Below, in pieces: positions 46,401 to 57,041 of a stretch of DNA of 64,000 bases. The stretch lies in assembly GCA_035578155.1 (NCBI GenBank), contig JAPWDM010000006.1, forward strand, positions 14,648,305 through 14,712,304, written 5' to 3'. This DNA comes from Brachynemurus nebulosus. Its lineage: Eukaryota > Arthropoda > Insecta > Neuroptera > Myrmeleontidae. Numbering within the stretch: the stretch's first letter is position 1; each line of letters begins with the position of its first letter. Position numbers and translations under genes: made by a program. Under the pieces are notes generated by a model. That model ran no database searches and was not told where the DNA came from. It worked only from the letters and a program-made list of their open reading frames with translations.

Positions 46401-46589
46401 TACTGGTAAATATATGTACAATTCATATCGCAAGTATCGTATCTTATTTGAAATGTATATTAGTTTCGATTGGAGTCAGTAGCAGGGAGTGAGATTTTAG
46501 AGGGAGCAAGCAACTGGATTTAAAAAAAAATTAAATTATGTCTAAGTAAGTTTTTTGGGGAATATCGCTCGCTGAAGTGAAAACTTCTA

Positions 46590-46840
46590 TAGTGAGGAGC
46601 GTATGCTCTTACGAATAAATATGAATTTAATCGTAAGAATGAGTATTCTTGAGAGAGAAGGCATTTTTACGATTAAATTCATATTTATATTCACAAAAAA
46701 TTTTATAAAAATAATTTCATTTTACTTTCATTATTATTACCTATTAATTAATTTCTGTGCTTGTCAGACTAGTACAGTTCAATAAATCTATGGAAACTAA
46801 AATGAATCAATATAAATTTTAAAATTGAAAACGTAGAAGT
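46590..46840 (+). repeat. Dispersed repeat copy with 22-bp hairpin (relative at 10880-11030)
   Basis: AATAAATATGAATTTAATCG (46614 on) is inverted near 46668-46690. It is followed by TATTCACAAAAAATTTTA, CATTATTATTACCTATTAAT and TATAAATTTTAAAAT, shared with 10880-11030. An upstream phrase TCGCTCGCTGAAGTGAAAAC (46565) looks repeat-derived. Confidence 0.65.
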
Positions 46841-47802
46841 CATAGTCCAAAGCCAACTTTCTAACATAAATTGTTTTATGGTAAATAGGCAATAAATAAG
46901 TTATTCGTAAAAATGACAAAAAAAAATATTTATAGATTTTTCAATCGAATTTCCAAACTGAGATATACTTTGACTTGTAGTAACGTTTTCAAATAATTAT
47001 GTTCTGCAATAATTATAGTCGCATTTGCTCAAAAAATTGACATTATATTATTTCATTAAATTTCACCTGTCTCACCCTGTTACCTGCTTCAAGAAAAATG
47101 CCTACAAACTGGATTTACGCTTTATCTAGTAATATAATATAATAATGTTCATTGTTCTGTGAGTAAATCATATAAAAAATATTCCTAAAATATTTCTTTC
47201 GAATTATAGCATTATTTATAGAAAATTACCTCAAGTACCTATAAATTCTTAGTCCCTGACGCATTACGTGGCTACTCCTGTTCAAAAGAAGTATTTTATA
47301 TACATGTCTAAGCGTGCTTGCGGGACTAGCTCTAGAAATGATGACTCTGTTCAAGTTACAAGAAAAAAACAAATTCAAAACTTTAAACGCGTTTCTCACG
47401 AAAAACATATTTCGCTCGCAAGTTTATAGTTAGAACTGGAAGATAATATTATTCCTATACAGAGAAATCGACATTGAAAATTTCCCAAAATAATCGCAAG
47501 GACAATAACAATTTTTCGCGACTGTTTAGAACATGTAGATAAAAATTCACAAATACACTAGATAATTGCAGTTACTCTATATAAAACCTAATGGAATTTA
47601 ACAATGTTTTTCACTAATAATATTGTATCTGTACGTAAGTTAAGTATAGAATTAAACGGTAGTTGTTCTGTTCATTTTCCTACTAAGTAGGTGCTGGCTA
47701 CAATTCGCTCCGGTATACTCTACTAAAGTACCTAGTTAAATTGAACCTCGGATGGTTTTGTAGGTACTTGAGCGTTACAATGCTCTCTAGTAGTCAATAT
47801 GT
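46841..47802. other. AT-rich DNA, nothing recognised
   Basis: No supported feature. Confidence 0.45.
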
Positions 47803-48836
47803 GAATTAGTGTTGGGTTGAGTCAACTTCGTACAGTGAGTTGTAGGTACGGCACAGTGCGAGTGACTCTTCTGGAGCACAGCAACACACTGTGCTCGCTG
47901 CATTATATAGTAAAGCGCAGCATACTGTGCTAATGTGCTAGCACACAGAGTGAGTTACTCTTTTGGAGCACAGTGCGAGTGACTCTTTCTGATGCTAGCT
48001 GCGTTATATAGTATAGCACGCTGTGCTAGTGTGCTATTGTAAATGACTCTTCTAGAGCACACCAGCACAAAGTGAGTGACTCTTTTGGAGCACAGTGCGA
48101 GTAACTCTTCTGGACCGAGTGACTCTTTCTGTTGCTAGCTGTGTTACATAGCATAGCCCAGTGTACTATTCTAAATGACTCTTTTGGAGTACAAAACACG
48201 TGCTGGGCGTGTTGAAAAAACTCGTCAAGTGGTTGTTGGACTCGTCAAGTAGTTAGCATATGAATTAGTGTTGGATCGAGTCGACTCCGCACAATGAGTT
48301 GTCGGTACCGCACAGTGCGAGTGACTCTTCTGGAACATACCAACATACTGTGCTCGCTGAATTATATAGTAAAGCGTAGCATAATGTGCTAGTGTGCTAT
48401 CACACAGAGTGAGTTACTCTTCTGGAGCACAGTGTGAGTAACTCTTTTGGAGCGAGTGACTCTTTCTGGTGCTAGCTACGTCATATAGTACAACACACTG
48501 TGCTAGTGTGCTATTGTAAGTGACTCTTTTGGAACACACAGCACATGCTGGACGTGATGTGATATCTTGGTTTGTTTAAGGAACAGAATTAGGAGCATCT
48601 GATATTGGTCCTTAAAAATTCGTCAAGTGCATGTTGAACACACATTGAGTTAAGGTTTACCAGTGGCTTGAGTTATGCATTGAAATTTCTTCTCCAGAAA
48701 AAACATAGGATGAATAAAGAGAGTCATGCTGAATTATGCTATTAACTCTTTTTTAATGAATGGCGTAACACACATCGCACACTCGAAAGAGTCGTTCTTT
48801 TCGAGTGACTCACACACATTGAGCGATCCAACACTA
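47803..48836. mobile_element. hAT-like element rich in GAGTGACTC motifs, internally duplicated
   Basis: Left end TAGTGTTGGGTTGAGTCAAC (47807); reversed right end TAGTGTTGGATCG (48824-48836). A ~459-bp direct duplication is visible: GAATTAGTGTTGG at 47803 and 48262, each followed by CGCACAGTGCGAGTGACTC, CTGTGCTCGCTG and ATTATATAGTAAAGCG. GAGTGACTC, GAGCACAG and CTGTGCTAGTGTGCTA motifs recur many times as subterminal repeats. No clean 8-bp duplication. No protein. Confidence 0.7.
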
Positions 48837-49319
48837 ATTTATTTTGAACGGTACAAACGCAAAAGAGCAGAAGAATCATACGGCAGAGCAGGAGATAATG
48901 TAATAATACCATAATAAAATATAAATGTGAAATTTCTGTGTTGTAGCATTATTACAATATTATTTGTAAATATTATTATTTTGTGTTACAATTTCAATTT
49001 GCCGCATGTTGCACCGAATAATGTGTACCGCATGTACTTACACACACACACATATATGTACGTGGGCTTCAAATCGAGTACACAAGGTACAGCTAGTGTA
49101 CACAAAAATGAATAGTTGCTAGAGAGTTTTTTTTTTTTGGGGGGGGGGCGGGCAGTAAGTGAAATTGAAATGAATACAGAGTAATTTTGAGAGTCAATGA
49201 TTCAATTTTAACACATAAGAAGTTTGTAAGAGTTTCGAATAATCAAGTATTTATACAGGGGGGACGATTGCTAGGATCATCCTTCTACCATTCCCGCCAC
49301 CTCACCCCCTGAAGGAAAA
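48837..49319. other. Non-coding spacer
   Basis: A T-run joined to a G-run (TTTTTTTTTGGGGGGGGG) is near 49130-49150. A CACACACACA run is near 49040. Nothing else. Confidence 0.45.
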
Positions 49320-49575
49320 TAAATTCCAATTTTATCATGATTCGTTTAATAATGTCATCATTCAATTTCGCACTTAAATTCAACCAATCGTCTTAATCCA
49401 AATCACCTCCATTATAAGCTTGATTTGAGGGAGAAATTTTTAACTTGATGACGTCATTAAGGTTATAAAATTTTTTCAAAGCCGTAAAAATCGTAAGTAA
49501 AATGATAGAATTATGAATCTGGAAGCGAATTATAAGTTTTCGAAATCGTCCTTTTCATTTTTATCAAAATTAGGT
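49320..49575 (+). repeat. TGACGTCA-bearing dispersed family, best copy
   Basis: Order: ATAATGTCATCATTC, CAACCAATCGTCTTAATCC, AAATCACCTCCATTATAAGC, AACTTGATGACGTCATTAAG (CRE at 49449-49456), GTAAGTAAAATGATAGAATT, AAGCGAATTATAAGTTTTCG, TCGTCCTTTTCATTTTTA. Used as the guide for other copies. Confidence 0.75.
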
Positions 49576-49928
49576 ATCTATGTAAGATCAATCGCTGATA
49601 TAAGACGATGATCAAGGGAGAGGAAAAATTCAAAATTTTCTTTTACTTTTTATATGTTATCCTTGCTATTACTTTAATTTTGCGACAAATGTTTCTAACA
49701 AGTTTTCCATAAAAAAATTTTTATGCTAATGTTAGTATATTTTTATTTCTTAAATTGTAATACTATTATAATAAATACTGTTACGCTAGTACTTGAATTA
49801 TTTAAATTAGCTATTATAATTATGCAAACGGAATCAGTATGTTGCACTTTTAATCCCCATTACTGTAAATGTATCAGTAAAAATGTATTATTCTGTTTAC
49901 AAACAATATGAACGCAGGGTCGCGTTCC

Positions 49929-49938
<10 letters not shown>
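49576..49938. other. AT-rich spacer
   Basis: Nothing recognised. Confidence 0.5.

Positions 49939-50009
<71 letters not shown>
49939..50009. repeat. (TA)n microsatellite
   Basis: About 71 bp of TA dinucleotides preceded by (CATA)n. Confidence 0.97.
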
Positions 50010-50010
<1 letters not shown>

Positions 50011-50111
50011 TGTAACCTATGTAGCGTAACAGTGGTTTGTTTTTATCAAACGTTTACAACACCGCCACTGCTTCTGTGCTCGGAATTGGCAGCAGTCAGA
50101 GCACAGATATA

Positions 50112-50971
50112 CAGGATGATCTTAATAAAATTTAGCTTGAAGGTCTCATAAATCGGTAAGGTACCGATTCGATTGAAATTCACTAGATGTTTATTTAATA
50201 AATAAGTAGTATAGAATTACTTTTTAAGCTCTGACGTTTAAGTCATGATGCTTATTGCTGACATAGTATTGACATAGTAAATAAGCTCATAATAATTAGT
50301 GAGGTATAAAAATAGTAGGAAAAACTGAAAGTGAAATTTTCGAAGAAGATAATATTTCCGTTTTTGCAATCTTTTGGGGTTTGAAAGTACTCCATCGCGC
50401 AGGACCTAAACTTAAAAAATGGTTGAAGCCATACCACGACTCTTATAGTGCCACAAAATGAAAGGATTCAAGAGTCTTTGGGAAAAAGCACGAAAATTCC
50501 ATATTTCTTCTAAACTAGAACTAAAAACTTTCTCCTTTAAATAATGGGGACATTTGAAACACCTCTCCTGTAACTTTTGTCGATTGTTATAAATAAAATC
50601 GGAAAAAAATCGCCAAAAAATCGGAAAAAATTTTTTGGGGTACCGCATTTCCCCCCTCCCACCCCACCTCTGTATGTTTGCGCTTAATTGTTGCAGTTAA
50701 ATAGAAAAATATAAAATTCACTGAAGGGACAAAAAAATTTTTTTTTTATTTTGTAAACTAGTGTTACCATACTTCTTACTCATAAAAAGTTATTGAAAAA
50801 AAAAATTGGAATCCCGGCTTTTCTTGGCTATATAGATCCTAAGCCACATGAAATTTTGGAAGTTTAAAAACAGAGCATTCTACGCTTTTAATGCTTCTAT
50901 ATGATTCATCGAATTTAACAGAAACTGTATTCTTTACCAATATGCAATAACACCGATTAAGAATCATCCTG
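50112..50971. mobile_element. TA-flanked CAGGATGAT element, 860 bp
   Basis: The left end CAGGATGATCTTAAT and reversed right end CAGGATGATTCTTAATCGG are short inverted repeats, with TA on both sides (50110-50111, 50972-50973). Tc1/mariner-type. Frames inside (60-78 codons, minus strand) have no DDE signature, so it is non-autonomous or unrelated sequence caught between two ends. Confidence 0.65.
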
Positions 50972-50973
50972 TA

Positions 50974-51673
50974 TAACGAATGTTCTATACCCACAATGTC
51001 TAACAATGTACACCCATACAAATGTACGCTTTACACACACACACACATATTGTATAAAAGTGGCGTTCGTTTGCTTGTAAACTAAAATGAAATAAATTTT
51101 ACAATTTAAATGGATTTCGCGTCTGCTGCTGTTTTTTTTTGCCGTGCTTTTTGTCGTCCCTGGGACCGGTCGGTTGCTGGACTTGTTTATTGTTGAACCA
51201 GGAAATTATTTATATTTGGTTTTCTCTGTGCACTACGCTTTCGATTCTGTCCCCCCCCCCCCGGCCCCGGTTTGACCGTTGCGTCGTCGCTGTGTTACAG
51301 AAATTATTTTTCAGTTAATTAAATTGGATATTTACTACGGTAAAAATTTAAAAATGTTATTTTCGTTTGTGATGCTATTATTTTGGATGCTTGCAGCAAG
51401 TAAATTAGAAGTCAACTTTGATACTGTATGCCACAATGCGAGAATTCAATAAATCTGTTTTTAATTTGATCAAATTCCTATTGGGATATTTTTACGAATT
51501 TCATGTACAGTTATTTCAAATTATATTTCGGGCACAGGCCAATGAACACTATTATACTACTAGACTAAGTGTCAAGCCAGTTTGGAGGCATTTTTTTTGA
51601 AGCAGGTAACAGGATGAGACTGGTGAGATTTAAGGAATATAATATAGGTGATGTCAATTTTTGAGCAAATGCG
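50974..51673. other. Non-coding DNA with a GC-rich patch and poly(C)
   Basis: 51120-51300 is GC-rich (GGGACCGGTCGGTTGCTGG, a C12 run at 51251-51262, GCGTCGTCGCTG). It has the composition of a CpG-rich control region or repeat fragment, but no gene follows that I can recognise. Confidence 0.35.
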
Positions 51674-51757
51674 CACTCTCAAAACGATTTCTTTTTTCAA
51701 AGATTAAAAATTTCTTTGAAATTTTTTTCTTTAAGTCAAAAAAAGAAAAAAAAATTT

Positions 51758-52044
51758 ATACTTTTAATTTCAAATGTTATCGAGTGCCTGTGAAACATTA
51801 TTAGTGTATGGCGGATTAAAAGTTTGAAATTAAAAGTATTATAAACATTTGAAATTAAAAGTATAAAAACTGCGTCTCGCATTAGAGAGAGGTTGTGTTT
51901 GATTGATTACTGAATTGGAGTGGCACTCGAACAATTGATCGGTGGCCTAGTTGGTAAGGCGCTTGGCTGGTAACCAAGAGATCCGGGTTCGAGTCCCAGC
52001 CGATCCAGTTTGGTAATTTTTCAAACACTATGTCAATTTTAATT
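51758..52044 (+). mobile_element. tRNA-Thr-derived SINE copy B, 12-bp TSD, 5'-inverted
   Basis: Exact AAAAAAAAATTT at 51746-51757 and 52045-52056. The 5' end is an inverted piece (ATACTTTTAATTTCAAATG at 51758, complement near 51845-51865). Then come the leader (CTCGCATTAGAGAG), the tRNA-like unit (51936-52007) and the tail TTTTTCAAACACTATG. The tail is more diverged than in copies A and C/D. Because the duplication is A/T-rich its length is slightly less certain than for copy A. Confidence 0.82.
51936..52007 (+). pseudogene. tRNA-Thr-like (anticodon GGT) unit of the SINE
   Basis: Folds as a near-complete cloverleaf. Acceptor TGATCGG/CCGATCC (one mismatch at position 1:72); D-stem GCC/GGC; anticodon stem CTTGG/CCAAG, perfect, with loop CTGGTAA (GGT at 51969-51971); T-arm CCGGG-TTCGAGT-CCCAG (one mismatch). 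Boxes A and B are intact. The resemblance to tRNA-Thr is in body as well as anticodon. It sits within duplicated ends and joins a SINE tail, so it is most likely the SINE promoter, not a working tRNA gene. Confidence 0.7.
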
Positions 52045-52218
52045 AAAAAAAAATTTGTTTGAATCAAAGAAAATATTTTTTTGATTCAAAAAAATAATTT
52101 TCTTTTTAGTAGTAAAAAAAATATTTCTTTGATTTAAAAAAATAATTGCTTTGATTCAAGGAAAAAAATTTCAAAGAAATTTTTAATCTTTGAACAAAGA
52201 AATCGTTTTGAGAGAGCG

Positions 52219-52729
52219 GCTATAATTATTGCAGGCATAATTCGTATACGTACGTATTTTGAAAATAAAGCGAATATCACTTTCTTTCTTTCAAAAATTT
52301 TCAGTTTTTTCTCAAAAAAGTAAAATTCCATTATCAGTGCCTATCATATTTTGACAATAATTATTTGAAAACGTTACTACTGATACAATCGGTTATTGTA
52401 TATTACAGAATACTATTAGGTTAGAATTTGGTCGTATCTGGCTGTCTCAATTATACATTTATATAATTAGTCTACATAATATATAATATGTTCATTGGTC
52501 TGTGATTTCGGGTAACTTTTAATCGGTTATTTTAAAAGTTATACAGACAGAACCAAGAAGTCTGAAGTAATAACCGTCACTGTTACTTCATAAGAACTTT
52601 CAGTTAAAAGGATCTAACGTCTAACCAGTTCAAATTTCCACAAATATGTACGTATTAAAAATATGTTATTTATTTAACTGTGTCCAAATTTTATTATTAT
52701 TCTTAAAACTATATTAACTTGATCAATTA
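52219..52729. other. AT-rich spacer
   Basis: Nothing recognised. Confidence 0.5.
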
Positions 52730-52733
52730 AATT

Positions 52734-53615
52734 GAAGACGTGGGTGGATGAAGGTGTTATGTAACATTTAAAAAAAAAATTGGGGGACAGGTCTACCCAC
52801 ATTGTCAACTTCCAATTGGGTGTCCTTAAAAACTAGAGATTACTGTACATAAATAATTCTTTTTTCATTTCAGGCGACTCCTCGCCTGGGCCCCCGATAG
52901 AGGCTTTGCCCCTTGCACCATACGGGGGCTTCGCCTTTTGTACCTAAGGGTGGGGGCTCCACTCTTATGAAACAAATGATAACATCATTTGTTCTCAAGA
53001 TATGCGAGACAAAATATATTTTGACAAAAACTAATTTTTCAAGTTTCTTATTTTTTTTTTTAATTTTTTAATAAAATACAGGCGTTTTTAACATCAAGGA
53101 AGGTTCTTAGGTCATTATATAATAATGTTATGGTAAAAAATCCATATAATCTATGTTATCTTAATAAAGTTAATTCTGTTTTTTTACCACAAAAAACAAA
53201 CCGCTAATCCGAATTTGCTGAAAACTTTATCCGGTCTTCATTTTTTGATTACGTATCTAATGAAATCAGTCCGGAGTTGATATCATCATTTGTTCTTGAG
53301 ATATGCGAGACGAAAAAAAATTCACGAACGAACGAGCGAACGATCTAACGAACGCACACACAGACATCACGCTAAAAACGATGGATTCGAATTCTAGTGA
53401 GCTTGAAACGTGGAGATATGTCAAAGTTAGTGATTCGTAAAATCGGACCCATTACAATAACTTTCTATGGGAAGTTAATAAACTATTTTTTGCAAAATTT
53501 TTGAATATCGAATACTAAAATATGGGAAGTACCTATTTGTAAATAAAAGCTTTCAAATGCCTCTATTGTAAAATTATAAAAATGTTACATAACACCTTCA
53601 TCCACTCATGTCTTC
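52734..53615. mobile_element. Inverted-repeat element, ~880 bp, AATT flanks
   Basis: Left GAAGACGTGGGTGGATGAAG, then GTGTTATGTAACATTT, pairs with the right end (reversed GAAGACATGAGTGGATGAAG...) over ~40 bp. AATT adjoins both ends. The interior has a GC-rich block (CGCCTGGGCCCCCGATAGAGG at 52871) and a stretch near 53290-53500 (GAGATATGCGAGACG, GAGCTTGAAACGTGGAGATA, AACTTTCTATGGGAAGTTA) of a kind common in insect dispersed repeats. The element may have captured or been hit by another repeat. Confidence 0.7.
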
Positions 53616-53619
53616 AATT

Positions 53620-54672
53620 GTACTGCCTGGTTCAAACATTTTGGGACATATCATTTTTGTTACATTATATTTACTCTAATTAACAAAATTGAAATGAATA
53701 ATTGTGCTTGGAGAATCGACACAGAAATTTTAAACAACTCTTATGCTCCTTACAGAGTCAAAATTATTTCTGTTTGATTGAGTGCTATCGATTTTGTCGT
53801 CAACGTTAGTTATTTAACATTTGATCACAATATAAATATGGTTCCCCCCCCCCCCGCCCGCAAAAGGAACCACTGATATATGTATATACATGCACGCATG
53901 ATTTCCCCAATTTTTTTTTCAATTTTTTGTTGTATTAAATCAGTGTAAACTCGCCAAGCAAGACCTTTTTTCCTCATAGAAAAGCAAAATAACAATTTCA
54001 TATATCGCCATCTATTGAGTATTATTGCCAAGTGACATTTCCTTTTCCAATAAATCTTACGAAAATATAACAAAGAAATTCAAATATATATAAGTTATGG
54101 AATCGAATAAAAAATGAACTCAGAAAAAAAAAAAGAAGAAAAAATTTCAACTAAATTTCTTCAAAATATAAATATAAATATATTTAAAGATTTAATGCCG
54201 GCTTTTATGTTTATCAAAATTTTATATACACTTATCGCCGCCCCTACAGAGAAGGAAAAGGAAAACTTTTTTTTTTTTTTATAAAATTCAAAATTATAAG
54301 GATCAGTGATTTATAAATAAAAAATTTCCAAGGAATGTAAGTATGTATGTAGGATGTGAAAAAATTATTATTTTCATTTTCTTTTCTTTTAAATTTTGTT
54401 GAAAAAAGTAAGATTAAAAAGGATTCTACCCTTTTAATCCTTTCGATATGCGAAGACATTATAGGAGGCATTCTAAACATTTTGCAATCATAAAGTTAAA
54501 TACAAACTTGACAAGTGCATGCTGGACCCGCATTGAATCAAGGTTCCTCAGGAACCAGAATTTTTCATAGCTCTCGAGAATATATTTGTTACGGTCATAA
54601 AAATACATGTAAATATATTCAACAATGTAACGAGCATATGTGTTACTATGACGGTCGAAGTTAATATTATTA
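53620..54672. other. Non-coding spacer
   Basis: Poly(C) at about 53845-53858. 54495-54545 (CAAGTGCATGCTGGACCCGC, GAATCAAGGTTCC) resembles 48606-48655 inside the GAGTGACTC element, so it is a small relic of that family. Confidence 0.45.
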
Positions 54673-54674
54673 CA

Positions 54675-55177
54675 CACTGTTAAAAAAATATGTATTATTA
54701 CAATAAAAAATATGGTAATTTTTTACAACGTGTGTCTTGAAAATTACAATGTGTTAGTAAATTTAAATAATTTAGTTGTAAAATATGAAATTTTGTGTAA
54801 AAATAAATTTTCCCTGTGATTTTAAATACTTTGATACTAAAATTACATATAGAAATTGGTATTTGACATGCTAAAATAGTAAAATTACATTTCGAAACGA
54901 AAATTTACTGTATTTGTATGTAAATTACCGGTCTTTGGTACCACGTGATTGATTCTGCGCAGTTGACGTCGTCAGTTGAGTTGACAATGTAATTTTACAT
55001 GTCGTACGTAATTAATTTACATTGAGTGGTGTAAAATTACATCCGAAATGTAAAGTAAAACATTTCACAATGTAATTTTACATAGAAAAATGTTCCAAAC
55101 ATTTCGAAATGTAATTTTACAATATTTAATGTTGGCATTTAAATGCCAACATTAAATGTTCTAAATTTTTTACAGTG
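54675..55177. mobile_element. CACTGT-ended MITE with TGTAATTTTACA repeats, 503 bp, CA TSD
   Basis: Left CACTGTTAAAAAAATATG; reversed right CACTGTAAAAAATTTAG. CA at 54673-54674 and 55178-55179. The palindromic motif TGTAATTTTACA and variants recur many times in the body. The last ~45 bp form a perfect hairpin (TTGGCATTTAAATGCCAA at 55132-55149 in its centre). Ends and 2-bp duplication group it with the CACAGT elements. Confidence 0.82.
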
Positions 55178-55179
55178 CA

Positions 55180-55530
55180 GATAAAGCTGATAAATAATTA
55201 AAAGTTAAATTAATTATTATTTCATTTATTTAAATACGCAATATTTAAATGGTACTGATCTGAAAACTGTGGAGAGGATGGCTTCTGTAATTGGTGTATT
55301 TTTGGGTACTTAATTGCTGGCCCTGGTACAGAACTTGTAGAGTTACAAAGTAGATCGAATCTATAAAAATTCTATCAAATCACGCACAAATCCCGAGTTA
55401 GCACAAATGGAGTCAACTTAGATTTTTAGTTCAATTTGAACTTTTTTAGATAAGAAAAATTTTTAATTATTTTTAAAAAATTATTTATTATATCACTTGT
55501 TGTAAAGAAATGTTTTGGATTTTATAATAA
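55180..55530. other. AT-rich spacer
   Basis: Nothing recognised. Confidence 0.5.
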
Positions 55531-55729
55531 GGTCGTGTAATATGAAATGTCGTTTTCCGACCACTTGGCCGACCATGTAATTTAGACAAATACGGTCCCC
55601 TGTTTAAGCATTAATGTTTGAAGGCAATTCTTTAATTTTTAATAGAATTCATGTGTCAGCCTGGAATCATTTCGGCCATTAACTGAAATAACAATTAGGT
55701 CGTGTAATATGAAATGTCGTTTTCCGATC
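55531..55729 (-). repeat. ~167-bp tandem repeat family, 1.2 units
   Basis: GGTCGTGTAATATGAAATGTC begins at 55531 and 55698. Reverse orientation of the units at 710-1870, with CAGCCTGGAATCATTTC matching that array's GGAAATGATTCCAGGCT. Confidence 0.8.
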
Positions 55730-56297
55730 CCTGTCTATTTGTTATCCACTTCAAACTGTCTATTTTGGATATCTGAATCAATATTTGATATTTGTTTTTG
55801 TTTTTTTATTCTTTTATTTCTGGGGAAGGGAGGGTATCCCAAAGTGGGTAAATCCATACCTGATTTTATTCTTCAAATTTTTATAGGTATATTATAATTT
55901 AAGGACCTGCACCAGCTTTTAATAAGAGTAAAATTTTGTGAAAGATTAAATAAAAAAAATTTATTTATGTGTTGCACACTTTCTGGCGGACACTGTAGGT
56001 ATATAATACCTATGTACACAATTCTATATGTAATATCTATGTGTGGAGAAGCTTGCAAGCCGGATAATTCTGTTCCTGTTATATGTAAAATAATTATCCT
56101 TTCATATGATGATGATGACATGGCATTAATATTTTGCCTTCTCGTGATAAAATTTCTCTGTAATTACACAACATGGTGACATATGTATCGGATAAATAAT
56201 CAGAAAAAAAATTATACACTATTCAAAATTAATCTTGAATATAGGTCAAATTATTTATTTTTAATAAGTATAGAAAACGTGTATGTGTTCTATGACA
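55730..56297. other. Non-coding spacer
   Basis: 56219-56282 (CTTGAATATAGGTCAAATTA, AATAAGTATAGAAAACGT) recurs at 57337-57400, on the other side of the long inverted-repeat element. Otherwise nothing. Confidence 0.5.
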
Positions 56298-56299
56298 TA

Positions 56300-57039
56300 C
56301 AAAAGGGTGGGTCATTTTAATCAATGCATCTAAATATCTCGCCAGAGGTGCCACCTATCAAAAAAGGTACGAAGGGGGACATCCAATGGTGACCTTAAAT
56401 TTGACCTTGACCTTCATTCTCAAGATCATTTTGAGGTCAAGTCGTATTTTTCAAATGAAATGATCTATTTTTTATTTCGGATTCTGAAAGAGCGTGAAAT
56501 TTCACGTCGAAAATGCTAGAAACGAATTTTTTTTATTGACCTTTAATTTTTATTTTTTAGTTATGAAATTTATTAGTTATAAAAAATTCATTTTTCATAA
56601 CTTTTTAGTGTTATTATTTTCTGGATTGTAACCTTAGAATGACTTTAAAAAGTCGTTAAAAACGAACAGAAGCTCCTATTTTACGTCTCCAAACGATGCC
56701 GACCCTTTAAAGTTAGGTTTTTCCTTTAAAATCTAATTTTTTTATTGATCTTTGGTGGCCTTTACACCTCTTAAGGGCAATCATAAAGAAATTTGTTTAT
56801 AGCATTTTCGACGTAAAATTTCACGCTCTTTCAGAATCCGAAATAAAAAATAGGTCATTCAATTTGAAAATACGACTTAACCTAAAAATGACCTTGAGAA
56901 TGAAGGTCAAGGCCAAATTTAAGGTCACCATTTAATGTCCGTCCCCCTTCGTACCTTACAACTTTTGTAAAAGTCATTTTTTGATAGGTGACACCTCTGG
57001 CGACATATTTAGATGCATAGATTAAAATAGCCCACCCTG
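56300..57039. mobile_element. Long-TIR element (~230-bp arms), 740 bp, TA TSD
   Basis: Left CAAAAGGGTGGGTCATTTT and reversed right CAGGGTGGGCTATTTTAATC open arms of ~230 bp. These carry GCATCTAAATAT, GCCAGAGGTG, CGAAGGGGGAC, AATTTGACCTTGACCTTCAT and CTGAAAGAGCGTGAAATTTC, all mirrored on the right. TA at 56298-56299 and 57040-57041. No transposase frame. Tc1/mariner-like by target; the long arms could form a hairpin RNA if transcribed. Confidence 0.88.
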
Positions 57040-57041
57040 TA

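Larger units (their letters stand above)
51674..52216. mobile_element. CACTCTCAAAACG-family MITE interrupted by a SINE
   Basis: Left end CACTCTCAAAACGATTTC; right end AAAGAAATCGTTTTGAGAG. CG dinucleotides flank both sides (51672-51673, 52217-52218). The MITE core resumes after the SINE at 52057 with TTTGAATCAAAG and AAAGAAAT blocks, so the SINE landed in a pre-existing MITE. Confidence 0.85.

Noticed and set aside
51120..51300. GC-rich patch with poly(C) as a promoter/CpG island
   Set aside because: No recognisable gene or start signals follow; a repeat fragment is equally likely.
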